Numbered from the stretch's first letter, positions 41,913-50,386 are shown. The stretch: DNA of 64,000 bases from Kitasatospora sp. GP82 (GCF_029892105.1 NZ_JARZAJ010000010.1:1-64000), one strand, 5' to 3'. Notes: generated by a model not told the origin, from the sequence alone. Translations and numbers: made by a program.

Positions 41913-42716
41913 TCAGGCGTGGGTGCCGCCGTCGATCCGGATCTCGGTGCCGGTGACGAAGGCGCCGTCGTCCGAGGCCAGCATCGCGACCACGGCGGCC
42001 ACCGTCTCCGGGCCCGCGAAGCCGTACGCGTTGCCCGCCCGGAGGGCCGGGCTGAGCTTGGCGAACAGGGACATGTCCGCGTCCCCGGGGATTCCGGGGC
42101 CGCGGTTCTGGCCGCTGGCACCGGAGGCGTCGGTCATACCGCTGCTGATCGAGCCCGGTGCGACGCAGACCGCGCGCAGTCCCTGCTTGGCGTACTCCAG
42201 CGCGATGGCGTGGGTGAAGGACTGGATACCGCCCTTGCTCGCCGCGTACGCCGCCATGTACGGGTGCGCGAAGCTCGCCGAGGTCGAGCTGAAGTTGACC
42301 ACGACGCCTCGGCCCGTGGACAGCAGGGCGGGCAGCGACTCGCGGGTCATCAGGAAGGTGCCGGTGAGGTTGACGGCCAGCACGCGGTTCCAGAAGTCCA
42401 GCGTGGTCTGCTCGGTGTGCGCGGACCGCAGGATTCCCGCCGCGTTGACCAGCGCGTCCAGTCCGCCCAGCTCGCCGACCGCCTCGGCGACACCGGTCTT
42501 GACCGAAGCCTCGTCGGAGATGTCGAGGACCTTGGTGAGCAGGCGGTCGGCGGTGCCGTCGGCGAGCGCCAGCTCACGGGTGGCCGTCAGGCCGGACTCG
42601 GCAACGTCAGCGGCCACGACGGTGCCGCCCTCCTGCAGCATGCGGCGGGCGGTGGCCTGGCCGATACCCGAGCCCGCGCCGGTGATCAGTGCGCGGCGGC
42701 CCTCGAAGCGGTTCAT
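41913..42716 (-). CDS. Short-chain dehydrogenase/reductase
   Basis: This 267-residue classical SDR has TGAGSGIG cofactor-binding glycines at residues 13-20, VNAAGI (NNAG equivalent), catalytic SSTSASFAHPYMAAYAASK with Ser/Tyr/Lys, and a C-terminal TGTEIRIDGG motif. It reduces or oxidises an unidentified alcohol/ketone with NAD(P). A divergent TetR gene shares a perfect palindrome in the 109-bp intergenic region, so the SDR is probably the TetR target. Confidence 0.93.
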   Translation of the reverse strand: MNRFEGRRALITGAGSGIGQATARRMLQEGGTVVAADVAESGLTATRELALADGTADRLLTKVLDISDEASVKTGVAEAVGELGGLDALVNAAGILRSAHTEQTTLDFWNRVLAVNLTGTFLMTRESLPALLSTGRGVVVNFSSTSASFAHPYMAAYAASKGGIQSFTHAIALEYAKQGLRAVCVAPGSISSGMTDASGASGQNRGPGIPGDADMSLFAKLSPALRAGNAYGFAGPETVAAVVAMLASDDGAFVTGTEIRIDGGTHA

Positions 42717-42770
42717 GGTGCTCTCCCTGTGGGAACGGTACTGACGGTTCGGGCTTCACGTTACGCCTGG

Positions 42771-42787
42771 ATGGCACGTTGTGCCAT
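42771..42787. promoter_or_regulatory. TetR operator candidate
   Basis: ATGGCAC-GTT-GTGCCAT is a perfect 7-bp-arm palindrome between the divergent SDR and TetR genes, 39 bp before the TetR start. Position and symmetry fit autoregulation plus control of the SDR. Confidence 0.7.
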
Positions 42788-42825
42788 ATCCGCACATCGC
42801 GCCCTGCTGGCGGTAGGCTGCACTC

Positions 42826-43461
42826 GTGACCACACCGCGACCGTCGCTGACCGAACGCCGCAAGGCCGCCACCCTGAACGAGATCTCGCTGGCCGCCGCG
42901 CAGCTCTTCGCCCACCAGGGGGCCGAGAGCACCACCGCCGAGGACATCGCGCGCTCGGCGGGTGTCTCACTGCGCACCTTCTACCGGTACTTCCGCACCA
43001 AGGAGGACGCCGTCGCCCCACTGCTGGCCAACGGCGTGCAGCACTGGCTGGACGAACTAACCGCCGGCCCTGGTGAGTTGACAGTGCCTCAGGCACTGGA
43101 GCGCTCGGCCGGACTCGCACTCACACCCGCGCCCGAGCGTCCTGCGGCGGCACTGGAGCTGATGCGCGGGATCCTGCGCGCGGCGCAGCACGACCCCGAC
43201 CTGCTCGCCGTCTGGCACCGGGTACACCATGACTCCGAGCTTGAACTCGCCCCCGTCCTGGCCGAGCTGGCCGGGACGGACGTGGACCCGCTGGAGCTCC
43301 GGCTGGTCGCGGCCGCCGCCAACACGGGCATGCGGGTGGCCATGGAGTCCTGGGCCGCATCGGAGGCACCGCCCGAGGCGGCCGCCGAGCTGGCGGCGCG
43401 ATGCATCCGGGAGCTGACGGCGGGCCTGCACCTCTGGACGACGGCCAGGCCGTCGAACTGA
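42826..43461 (+). CDS. TetR-family regulator
   Basis: This 211-residue protein starts at GTG 42826. The helix-turn-helix covers about residues 15-65 (LAAAQLFAHQGAESTTAEDI, RSAGVSLRTFYRYFRTKED). The C-terminal ligand domain contains LELMRGILRAAQHDPDLLAV, as in MftR/SCO-type TetR proteins. It is divergent from an SDR with an intervening palindrome, so it likely represses itself and that gene in response to a hydrophobic ligand. Confidence 0.92.
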   Translation: MTTPRPSLTERRKAATLNEISLAAAQLFAHQGAESTTAEDIARSAGVSLRTFYRYFRTKEDAVAPLLANGVQHWLDELTAGPGELTVPQALERSAGLALTPAPERPAAALELMRGILRAAQHDPDLLAVWHRVHHDSELELAPVLAELAGTDVDPLELRLVAAAANTGMRVAMESWAASEAPPEAAAELAARCIRELTAGLHLWTTARPSN

Positions 43462-43497
43462 CGAACTCGGCAGAACTGACCGACCGTCATCTCCAGG

Positions 43498-44361
43498 TCA
43501 GCACGGGACCACCACGACCGGGCAGTGGGCGTGGTGGAGGACGGCATGGACGGCGGTGCCGAGGCGGAGGCCGAAGTGCGGGGCGGGCTGGTGCCTGGCG
43601 ATGACCAGGAGGGCAGCCTGCCGGGATGCCTCGACCAGGGTGGCGGCGGTGGCTCCCGCACGCTGTTCCATGTGGACGACGACGTCCGGGAACTCCTCCC
43701 GGACGGGGTCGCAGGTGCGGCGCAGCAACTGCTCGTGCAGCCTGGCCTCCTCCCCCAGTTCGTCGATCATCGGCGCCGCGTGGGCGACATCGGCCACCAC
43801 CGGCGACCAGGAGTGCAGGGCCTGCACCGGCAGCCCGCAGGTCTCGGCCTCGCGGAGTGCGAAGCGGAGCGTCTCGCCGTCCCGCTCGTCCCTGATCGCC
43901 ACCAGGATGTGCTCGCTCACCGACGGCGTCTGCCGCACCACGACGGTCGGGCAGGTGGAGTGGGCACTGACCCGCAGGCTGACCGAGCCCAGCAGCAGGG
44001 AGGCGAAGCCTCCGTGGCCGCGCGAGCCGACGACGACGAGTTCGGCGTGCTCGGCGGCGTTGAGCACGGCTACCGCCGCGTCCCGGGGGACGACGTCGCC
44101 GGTCATCCGTAGACCGGGGTGCGCGGCGGAGAGCTTGCCGAGGGCCTCGTCCAGGACACTCTGGGCGTTCTTGAGGATGAGGTCGGTCACGGCCTCGCCG
44201 GTGCGCGGGGAGAGCGTGACGGTGCCGGTGTTGACCGCGTGCACCAGGTGAAGGGCGCAGTCGCGCCGCTCGGCCTCCTGGGCCGCCCACTCGGCGGCGG
44301 CCGCTGCCTGGGGCGAACCGTCCACCCCGGCGACGATGCCTGCGGGGGATCTGCTGTTCAT
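43498..44361 (-). CDS. Tandem universal stress protein
   Basis: This 287-residue protein starts at ATG 44361 with GGGAG six bases upstream. It has two Usp domains. The first (about residues 8-145) begins IVAGVDGSPQAAAAAEWAA and holds VVVGSRGHGGFASLLLGSVS, the ATP-binding loop. The second (about 150-286) has HILVAIRDERDGETLRFALR but a modified loop (LVIARHQPAPHFGLRLGTAV). Such proteins accumulate under oxygen limitation or dormancy in actinomycetes. Monocistronic. Confidence 0.92.
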   Translation of the reverse strand: MNSRSPAGIVAGVDGSPQAAAAAEWAAQEAERRDCALHLVHAVNTGTVTLSPRTGEAVTDLILKNAQSVLDEALGKLSAAHPGLRMTGDVVPRDAAVAVLNAAEHAELVVVGSRGHGGFASLLLGSVSLRVSAHSTCPTVVVRQTPSVSEHILVAIRDERDGETLRFALREAETCGLPVQALHSWSPVVADVAHAAPMIDELGEEARLHEQLLRRTCDPVREEFPDVVVHMEQRAGATAATLVEASRQAALLVIARHQPAPHFGLRLGTAVHAVLHHAHCPVVVVPC

Positions 44362-44664
44362 GATCGGCTCCCGGAGTGCTCCACGCCTTCGTCCGGCCCG
44401 CTCCGCACCTCTCCGGTTCGGACCGTGGTCCAAGGCCCTGGTACCAGGATGCACCGCCGGGCCTGCCTTGGAGACACCGGCGAACCGGCGAAGGCGGGCC
44501 GCGGATTGCCGGGCGCCGCCGCGGGAGCCATCGGGCCTGCGCCCGGGCGACCAGCCGGCCGAGACCGGGGCCGGCCGGTGGTCGGGGTGGGCCCCGCCAC
44601 CGGCACTCCGGCCACCGGCACGCCGCTCCGCCGCCTCACCGATCGGGCGACGCACTGTCGCAGG

Positions 44665-45606
44665 TCACCTCGGTGCGAAGGCGAGCGCACGGGCCGGGTT
44701 GGCCCGGAACACCAGCTCGGCCGGCTCCGGCCCGAACTCCCTGACCAGGCGCGGGCGCAGCGTTGCCAGCAGGTACGGCATCCCGGGTGTGCCACGGGCG
44801 GCCGAGGTGGTGGTGTCGCCGCCGAGCAGCAGACGCTCGGCGTGGCCCGCCTCGATGAGCGCGGCAAGGGTGTCGAACAGGTGGTGGTCGGTGGCGTGGT
44901 TGATCCGTGACGGTCCGTCCAGGGCGATGTACGCGCCGGATTCGGCGGCTTGGCGCTGGAGGCGCAGGTCCGGGAAGCGGTTCAGGTGGCCGAGGATCAC
45001 CCGGTGGGGCGGCACTCCGAGACGGCCGCAGAGCAGGTCGAGGACGTCGAGGGAGCCCGTACCCAGCTCGTGGTGGACCGCGATCGGCGCACCGGTGGCA
45101 TGGTGGGCCTCGGCTGCCGCCGCCATGGTCCAGCGGGCGTGCTCGTCCAGGCCGTGGTAGCCGCCGGCCACCTTGATCAGACCGGCGCGGGCGGCCTGCC
45201 CGGCACCCCCGGCACCCTCACTGAGCTCGGTGAGCTCGGTGAGCTCGGTGAGCTCGGTGACGAACAGCTGGGCCAGATCCAGGGCGTGCAGCCGCTCAAG
45301 GAGCTCCGGCAGGTAGTGCGCGGCCTGGTGCAGACCGGTCGCGGCGACCAGGTGGACGCCGGTGGCACGGGAGAGCGCGGCCAGGTCCGCGATTCGCCGT
45401 CCCATCCCGTGCGGGGTCCACTGGACGACTGCCCGGCCGCCGAGCGCGGCGAAGGTGCGCAGCTCGGCCTCGGCCGCGAGCGGGTCGTCCAACTCCTGGC
45501 CGGGGAGCGCCCGGCTGCGCATGAAGAGGTGGTCGTGTGCGTCGCAGACGCCGAGTTCGGCGGGGGCGAGGTCACCGAGGACGGTGCGGATGACGGGGAT
45601 GCTCAT
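44665..45606 (-). CDS. Phosphotriesterase-family metal hydrolase
   Basis: This 313-residue protein starts at ATG 45606 after AGGAG and overlaps the stop of the upstream DUF4865 gene by ATGA. TIM-barrel metal ligands of the family are visible: CDAHDHLFM near the start, LIKVAGGY (carboxylated Lys strand), APIAVHHELG, VILGHLNRF and LLLGGDTTTS. Substrates of this family include lactones and organophosphates; here it is unknown. A TELTELTELTEL stretch encoded by four 9-bp repeats (45223-45258) interrupts a loop. The neighbouring TetR gene may regulate the pair. Confidence 0.85.
   Translation of the reverse strand: MSIPVIRTVLGDLAPAELGVCDAHDHLFMRSRALPGQELDDPLAAEAELRTFAALGGRAVVQWTPHGMGRRIADLAALSRATGVHLVAATGLHQAAHYLPELLERLHALDLAQLFVTELTELTELTELSEGAGGAGQAARAGLIKVAGGYHGLDEHARWTMAAAAEAHHATGAPIAVHHELGTGSLDVLDLLCGRLGVPPHRVILGHLNRFPDLRLQRQAAESGAYIALDGPSRINHATDHHLFDTLAALIEAGHAERLLLGGDTTTSAARGTPGMPYLLATLRPRLVREFGPEPAELVFRANPARALAFAPR
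45223..45258. repeat. Four tandem GAGCTCGGT units in a coding region
   Basis: Four perfect 9-bp units lie inside the phosphotriesterase-like gene and encode TEL repeats on the minus strand. Copy-number change would keep the reading frame. Confidence 0.85.
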
Positions 45607-46184
45607 GCTGCTCCTGCCGGGGCGGCCGCGAGGGTGGCGAATTCGGGTGCCGAGAGGTGCAGGACCTGGTAGCGCGTCTGCTCGTCGGCCGGGGCGTCCC
45701 GCTCCCACAGGGCGAAGCGCAGCAGCTCCCAGCGGTAGGGGTCGAGGGCGACGGCCACGGAGTGCAGACCCGGCCCGGCCGGCAGGTCGGCGAGCAGGCG
45801 GGCGGCGGCCTCGGCCGGGTCGGCGCCCTCGGCCAGCCGCTCGATGTGACGGGTGGCCGTTCGTGGCGGCAGCTCGCGGGCGGGCCCGGGGCGCAGTGCG
45901 GTGCCGGCCCAGTGCCGGACGGGCGGGCGGCCGAAGTCCGCACTGAGGCCCGCGAAGCCGGGCCCCTGCAGGAAACCGGCCATCGCCTCGGCGGTGCGCC
46001 AGAGGTAGAACGGCGCGTACTGGTTGACCGGCGAACCCTCTTGGCCGCGTTCGCGGATCAGGTACGCCTTGAGGCCGAGGCCGGGGAGCTTGTCCAGCAG
46101 GTGGCCCTTGGTGGCGACACGGCGCCGGATGATCTGCATGTCGTAGTCGGCGGGGAGGGTGATCTCGTACTGCATCGCTTGCAC
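45603..46184 (-). CDS. DUF4865 family protein
   Basis: This 193-residue protein starts at GTG 46184 with GAAGGG upstream; ATG 46175 is an alternative. The family hallmarks YEITLPADYDMQIIRRRVAT, GLGLKAYLIRERG and NQYAPFYLWRTAEAMAGFLQ open the protein. A LDPYRWELLRFALWE segment follows near the C-terminus. DUF4865 proteins are found with TetR regulators and small oxidoreductases, but their reaction is not established. It is co-transcribed with the downstream phosphotriesterase-like gene through a 4-bp overlap. Confidence 0.8.
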   Translation of the reverse strand: MQAMQYEITLPADYDMQIIRRRVATKGHLLDKLPGLGLKAYLIRERGQEGSPVNQYAPFYLWRTAEAMAGFLQGPGFAGLSADFGRPPVRHWAGTALRPGPARELPPRTATRHIERLAEGADPAEAAARLLADLPAGPGLHSVAVALDPYRWELLRFALWERDAPADEQTRYQVLHLSAPEFATLAAAPAGAA

Positions 46185-46322
46185 GGGCGGGCCCTTCGGC
46201 GCTGGTGGTCGGTTCGGCTGCGCTCGGCGACTGCGGAGCCTTCGGTGCTGACTGGGCAGTTTCGGCGCTTATGGCACAGGCGTGTACGGAACGGGCGCGT
46301 ACGGAACGGCCGCGGCGCGGTC

Positions 46323-46880
46323 TCAGTGGGTGCGCAACAGCGCGAGGGCGCCCCGGACGGCCTGGTGGAAGGGCTCGGGCGAGTCCGCGGCCCGGGCCAG
46401 CACATAGCCGCCCTGGACGACGGCAGCGATGGCCGCCGCGACCTCGGCCGGGTCGGGCCCGGTGGCGAACTCCCCTGCCGCCTGGCCCTCGGCGACGAGC
46501 TCGGCGATCCGGCCGCGCAGCCAGTCGAAGGTGTCCTCGACCGGACGGCGCAGCTGCGGCTCGGCGATCACCTCCGGGTCCTGCGCCATCCGCCCGATCC
46601 GGCAGCCGCGCAGCACCTCACGGTCGCGCAGCAGGTACGCCTCGATGCGCTCGTAGACCGTGCCGGGGCCGGAGAACTGCTCCTCGGCCAGCGCCTTGAG
46701 CTGCTCGGCACTGCGGCGCAGCGCGGCGGCGGCGAGGTCGGTCTTGCCACCGAAGTGGTGGTACATGCTGCCCTGGCCGACACCGGAGCGCTGCTGGATC
46801 GCCTTGGGGCTGGTGCCGACGTATCCGCGCTCCCAGAGCAGTTCCTGGGTGGTCTCGATCAGTCGTTCCGAGGTCGCCAT
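46323..46880 (-). CDS. TetR-family regulator
   Basis: This 185-residue protein starts at ATG 46880 (MATSERLIETTQELLWERGY). The helix-turn-helix is TSPKAIQQRSGVGQGSMYHH followed by FGGKTDL. The C-terminal TetR_C domain carries GCRIGRMAQDPEVIAEPQLR, typical of YcdC-like small-electrophile sensors. A strong palindrome lies eight bases upstream of the start (46888-46909). The frame happens to stay open upstream through a monooxygenase relic, but the true start is set by the HTH. It probably controls the DUF4865/phosphotriesterase operon or the aldo-keto reductase. Confidence 0.9.
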   Translation of the reverse strand: MATSERLIETTQELLWERGYVGTSPKAIQQRSGVGQGSMYHHFGGKTDLAAAALRRSAEQLKALAEEQFSGPGTVYERIEAYLLRDREVLRGCRIGRMAQDPEVIAEPQLRRPVEDTFDWLRGRIAELVAEGQAAGEFATGPDPAEVAAAIAAVVQGGYVLARAADSPEPFHQAVRGALALLRTH

Positions 46881-46887
46881 GAGCTCA

Positions 46888-46909
46888 CTGTACATACCAG
46901 TAGGTACAG
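46888..46909. promoter_or_regulatory. TetR operator candidate
   Basis: CTGTACATACCAGTAGGTACAG is a 22-bp imperfect palindrome; the outer arms CTGTAC/GTACAG are perfect and inner TAC/GTA also match. It lies immediately before the TetR start codon, ideal for autorepression. Confidence 0.75.
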
Positions 46910-46910
46910 A

Positions 46911-47150
46911 ATGCGAGAGGAAAGGGCCACCCTGTCGGTAGTGGTCGACCAGTGCCGAGAGTTGGTCCAACAGCGCGTAGTCCTCCGCCACCCGCACCGG
47001 GTCCAGGACGGAGAGCACCGTCACGGTGGTGAAGAGCCGTATGGTGCCGGTGCGCGAGGCGATCGCACTGAGCAGCCCCCGGCGCCCGCGCCGGTGTCGC
47101 TCGGCGAGCGGTCCGCTGTGCAGGCCGTGAACTGGCAGGATGCGGGTCAT
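46911..47150 (-). pseudogene. Luciferase-like monooxygenase fragment
   Basis: The frame begins with ATG 47150 and soon reads LLSAIASRTGTIRLFTTVTV then LDPVRVAEDYALLDQLS, the conserved beta-strand and helix near the N-terminus of F420/FMN-dependent luciferase-like enzymes. The rest of the roughly 330-residue barrel is missing, and the frame runs on into the TetR gene. The start codon overlaps the divergent aldo-keto reductase start (47149). It is a deletion remnant and not a functional enzyme. Confidence 0.65.
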
Positions 47151-48141
47151 GACGTACCTCGCCGCCGATGACCGCTACTCCTCGATGACCTACCGCCGCG
47201 CCGGGCGCAGCGGTGTGCAGCTGCCCGCCGTCTCGCTCGGCCTGTGGCACAACTTCGGTGACACCCAGCCGCTGGAGGTGCAGCGCGCGGTGCTGCGCCG
47301 CGCCTTCGACCGGGGCGTCACGCACTTCGACCTGGCCAACAACTACGGCCCGCCGTACGGCAGCGCCGAGCGGAACTTCGGCACGCTCTTCGCCCAGGAC
47401 TTCCGCCCCTACCGGGACGAGCTGTTCATCGCCTCCAAGGCCGGCTGGGACATGTGGCCCGGACCCTACGGGGACGGCGGTTCGCGCAAGTACCTGCTGG
47501 CGAGCCTGGACCAGTCGCTGTCGCGGATGGGCCTGGAGTACGTGGACGTGTTCTACTCGCACCGCCACGACCCGGCCACCCCGCTGGAGGAGACCATGGG
47601 GGCGCTGGACTCGGCGGTCCGCTCCGGCAAGGCGCTGTACGCGGGCATCTCCAACTACCCGGCCGAGCAGCACCGGGAGGCGGTGGCGATCCTGCGCGAG
47701 CTGGGCACGCCGGTGCTGCTGAACCAGGCATCGTACTCGATCCTGAACCGGGAGCCGGAGGACGGCGGCCTGCTGGACGCCGTCGGCGACACCCAGACCG
47801 CACTGATCGCCTACTCCCCGCTGGCCCAGGGCCTGCTGACGGACCGCTACCTCAGCGGCGAGGTACCGGCCGGCTCCCGGATGTCGGTGGGGCACTTCCT
47901 GCGCGAGGAGGCGCTGACCGGCGCCAAGCTGGAGCAGCTGCGGGCGCTGGCGAAGGTCGCCGAGCAACGCGGGCAGAGCCTGGCGCAGTTGGCGCTCTCC
48001 TGGGTACTGCGGGACTCGCGGGTGGTCTCGGTGATCATCGGTGCCAGCAGCGTCGCCCAGCTCGACCAGAACCTGGACGCGCTCGGCGGCACTCCGCTGT
48101 CGGCGGAGGAGCTCGCGGAGATCGACCGGCTGAGCCGCTGA
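47149..48141 (+). CDS. Aldo-keto reductase, YghZ/Gpr-like
   Basis: This 330-residue protein starts at ATG 47149, with ATG 47140 three codons earlier as an alternative. It is strongly of the L-glyceraldehyde-3-phosphate reductase (YghZ) subgroup: SLGLWHNFGDTQPL, THFDLANNYGPPYGSAERNF with catalytic Asp and Tyr, ASKAGWDMWPGPYGDGGSRK with catalytic Lys, and VDVFYSHRHDPATPLEETMG. It reduces aldehydes with NADPH and may detoxify methylglyoxal or L-glyceraldehyde 3-phosphate. Cytosolic, monocistronic. Confidence 0.93.
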   Translation: MTYLAADDRYSSMTYRRAGRSGVQLPAVSLGLWHNFGDTQPLEVQRAVLRRAFDRGVTHFDLANNYGPPYGSAERNFGTLFAQDFRPYRDELFIASKAGWDMWPGPYGDGGSRKYLLASLDQSLSRMGLEYVDVFYSHRHDPATPLEETMGALDSAVRSGKALYAGISNYPAEQHREAVAILRELGTPVLLNQASYSILNREPEDGGLLDAVGDTQTALIAYSPLAQGLLTDRYLSGEVPAGSRMSVGHFLREEALTGAKLEQLRALAKVAEQRGQSLAQLALSWVLRDSRVVSVIIGASSVAQLDQNLDALGGTPLSAEELAEIDRLSR

Positions 48142-48203
48142 CGCCGGCCCGGGCGGCCTCCTCGCGAGCTGACGTCGTACCAGGATCACCAGGACCGACG
48201 CAG

Positions 48204-48237
48204 GCGGGCCGACCTGCCTGACGGCGGGTCGGCCCGC
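48204..48237. terminator. Convergent terminator
   Basis: GCGGGCCGACC (48204-48214) pairs perfectly with 48227-48237 over a 12-nt loop, between the converging aldo-keto reductase and winged-helix genes. Confidence 0.75.
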
Positions 48238-48253
48238 GTACTGCTCATCTGCG

Positions 48254-48976
48254 TTACGCCACCGGCGTGTACTTGTATCCCACCCGACGGACAGTCACGA
48301 TGCTGTCCCGGTACGCCGCGCCGAGCTTGCGGCGCAGCCGGGCCACGTGCACATCCACGGTCCGGCCGTCACCGACGTGGCCGTAGCCCCAGACCGCGGA
48401 GACCAGGTGGTCGCGGGTGTGCACCCGCTGCGGGTGCTGGGTGAGGTGGGCGAGCAGCTCGAACTCCAGGTACGTGAGGTCGAGCAGCCTGCCGTCCACA
48501 TAGGCGCTTCGGCGCTCGACGTCCACGCTGATGCCACGGGCGGCGGGCCGGGCGGACCCGGCCCCGGGCGTCGCCGCCGCAACCGGCTGGCCGACGGTCG
48601 GCTGACCGAGGAGCGACTGGCCCTCGACGGGTTCGGCCGGCCCCGTGGGGACGAGCACCAGGTATCCGACCAGCGGACTGTCGGCGCCGACCGCGGTGCC
48701 GAACTGTGCGCTGTACTGGGCGAGCAGGCCCTGCGGAAGCGCCGACTGCGGAAGCGCCGCAACCACCGCGGCTCCCTCGGGGAGCGCCTTCAGCAGTGCC
48801 TGCGCGGGCTGCGGCACCGCCTGCTGCGGTACGGCGGCGGGGCGGGCGGCCGCGGGGCCGGGGTGCTGGGCTCCGGTGGAGTGCCGGCGCTCGGCCGTCG
48901 AGGGAATGGACCGGACCGCACGCAGATGCGGGGTCGCGGAGGGAATGGACAGGGTGGCAGTGGAGGAGGAAGACAT
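48254..48976 (-). CDS. OmpR/PhoB-type winged-helix regulator lacking receiver domain
   Basis: This 240-residue protein starts at ATG 48976 (MSSSSTATLSIPSATPHLRA). Residues 1-140 are a Pro/Ala/Gln-rich region with a short conserved-looking LVGYLVLVPTGP strand. The C-terminal 100 residues are a complete OmpR-type winged helix: LDLTYLEFELLAHLTQHPQR, HTRDHLVSAVWGYGHVGDGR, TVDVHVARLRRKLG and a VRRVGYKY wing. No phospho-acceptor Asp domain exists, so it is an orphan regulator of the kind common in streptomycetes. The targets are unknown. A long repeat-bearing intergenic region precedes it. Confidence 0.88.
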   Translation of the reverse strand: MSSSSTATLSIPSATPHLRAVRSIPSTAERRHSTGAQHPGPAAARPAAVPQQAVPQPAQALLKALPEGAAVVAALPQSALPQGLLAQYSAQFGTAVGADSPLVGYLVLVPTGPAEPVEGQSLLGQPTVGQPVAAATPGAGSARPAARGISVDVERRSAYVDGRLLDLTYLEFELLAHLTQHPQRVHTRDHLVSAVWGYGHVGDGRTVDVHVARLRRKLGAAYRDSIVTVRRVGYKYTPVA

Positions 48977-49795
48977 GGTGCCGCTCTTTCGCGCGTGACG
49001 GATGAAGGGATTCGTCTGCGCGTCCACCGGACCGTACTGCCGCGGCTGACCCTGGGTCAGCGGGCGGAGGACCGGGACACGCGAGGCGAGCCCGGACACG
49101 TCTGGTCGAAGAGGTGCGGCTGCCGGGACGGCCAGAAGGGCTCCAGGTCGGAGCGTCCTTCGGCGCTGCTGTCCACGGCGGGGTTCATGCACCCGTTGAA
49201 CCGGCTCAACGGGGTGCCGCGCCCTGTCCCTTGGCGCAGCGTTCGGTGCGGTGGTGCTTGCGTACGGCTCATTTCGCCCGATCCGGGAGAGGTTCGATGT
49301 GCGGTGCGTGTGGCCGGGTGCGCACCTGGCGTCCGCATCCCGCGGGGTGGGTGGGTGCGCGGGTGGGAACGGTCGGTGCGACTGGAGGAGGAGTTCAGCG
49401 ACAGCAGGTACCGCGACAGCAGGTACCGCGACAGCAGGCACCGTCGCAACGGCAGGCACTGTCGCAACGGCAGGAACGACAGCGAGCGCTGGAGCTGAGC
49501 GCGAGGTCGATGAACCGGCGGACCGTCAACGCTGTGAGGACCGGGGCAGGGGCGGCCATGACGCCGAGCACGCGTGTTGTGGTCACGGCACTGCCCTCCC
49601 CCCGGATGGTGCGGGCGCTGGGCCCGACTGGTCCGGACGTGACGCCCGGCGATGTGTCTGTCGGCAAAGAGCGTTCCATGGCCAGGCCGTCCGAAGCAAC
49701 CCGGATCCGACGGCCGTCCCGATATGCGGACTGTGATCCCACCTGTCGGGACGGTGGAGCGGTGAACACCGGCGTGCGGCGCTCGGCCGAGACGG
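48977..49795. other. Long intergenic region with tandem repeats
   Basis: These 819 bp between the winged-helix regulator and cvnD contain no frame with convincing protein character. They contain three 15-bp units CGACAGCAGGTACCG (49399-49443) followed by two 18-bp units TCGCAACGGCAGGCACTG (49444-49479). The regulator's promoter must lie near 49,000. Confidence 0.6.
49399..49479. repeat. Short tandem repeats, 15 bp x3 then 18 bp x2
   Basis: CGACAGCAGGTACCG is repeated at 49399, 49414 and 49429 (last copy one mismatch), followed by TCGCAACGGCAGG-type units at 49444 and 49462. They have no spacers, so they are not a CRISPR array. The function is unknown. Confidence 0.75.
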
Positions 49796-50386
49796 TCAGC
49801 GGCGGGCTGCGGCGTGTTCGACGAGCTGGATCAGCAGTTCCCTGCCGTCCTCGCGGCGGCGGGCGTCGCAGAGCAGCACGGGCACGCCGGGATCCAGGTC
49901 GAGCGCCTCCCGCACGTCGTCCGGGGCGTACGCCTCGGTGCCCTCGAAGCAGTTCACCGCGATCACGAACGGGATGCCGCGCTGCTCGAAGAAGTCAACC
50001 GAGGGGAAGCAGTCCGACAGCCGCCGGGTGTCGGCCAGCACCACGGCACCGAGTGCGCCCTGCGCCAGCTCGTCCCAGACGAACCAGAAGCGGTCCTGAC
50101 CCGGCGTGCCGAAGAGGTAGAGGGCGAGGCCGGGCCGCAGGTCGATCCTGCCGAAGTCCATCGCCACCGTGGTGGTCCGCTTCGCCTCCACACCCGAGGT
50201 GTCGTCCAACGGGCGCCCCAGCTCGCTGAGTTGCTCCTCGGTGCGCAGCGGCCGAATCTCGCTCAGCGCGCCGACCAGCGTCGTCTTGCCGGCACCGAAG
50301 CCGCCGGCCACCAGGATCTTCAGCGCGACCGCGCCCCAGGGCGAGGCAGCGGCGGACACGGACAGGTCAGAGTGCACGGAGGCCAT
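49796..50386 (-). CDS. cvnD: Conservon small GTPase CvnD
   Basis: This 196-residue protein has P-loop GGFGAGKTTLVGALSEI, switch region RTTTVAMDFGRIDL, LFGTPGQDRFWFVWDEL (DxxG equivalent) and NCFEG in place of NKxD. These are the features of the Ras-like Cvn GTPases. Such proteins are tethered to the membrane-bound CvnA-CvnB-CvnC complex, a prokaryotic counterpart of G-protein-coupled signalling in streptomycete development and secondary metabolism. Last gene of the operon, overlapping cvnC by 20 bp. Confidence 0.92.
   Translation of the reverse strand: MASVHSDLSVSAAASPWGAVALKILVAGGFGAGKTTLVGALSEIRPLRTEEQLSELGRPLDDTSGVEAKRTTTVAMDFGRIDLRPGLALYLFGTPGQDRFWFVWDELAQGALGAVVLADTRRLSDCFPSVDFFEQRGIPFVIAVNCFEGTEAYAPDDVREALDLDPGVPVLLCDARRREDGRELLIQLVEHAAARR

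Noticed and set aside
40438..42744. A 768-codon plus-strand open frame
   Set aside because: It crosses two well-supported minus-strand genes (esterase and SDR) with recognisable catalytic motifs; its own translation is low-complexity.
42826..45606. A biosynthetic gene cluster around TetR, Usp, SDR and phosphotriesterase genes
   Set aside because: No scaffold-forming enzymes (PKS, NRPS, terpene synthase, RiPP genes) are present; the genes form separate small units.
49399..49479. Possible CRISPR array
   Set aside because: Units are directly adjacent with no spacers and no cas genes occur in the window.
49251..49736. A 161-codon frame spanning the 15-bp repeats
   Set aside because: The ATAGT-like repeats are a translation of the tandem DNA repeats; no ribosome site or conserved character supports a gene.
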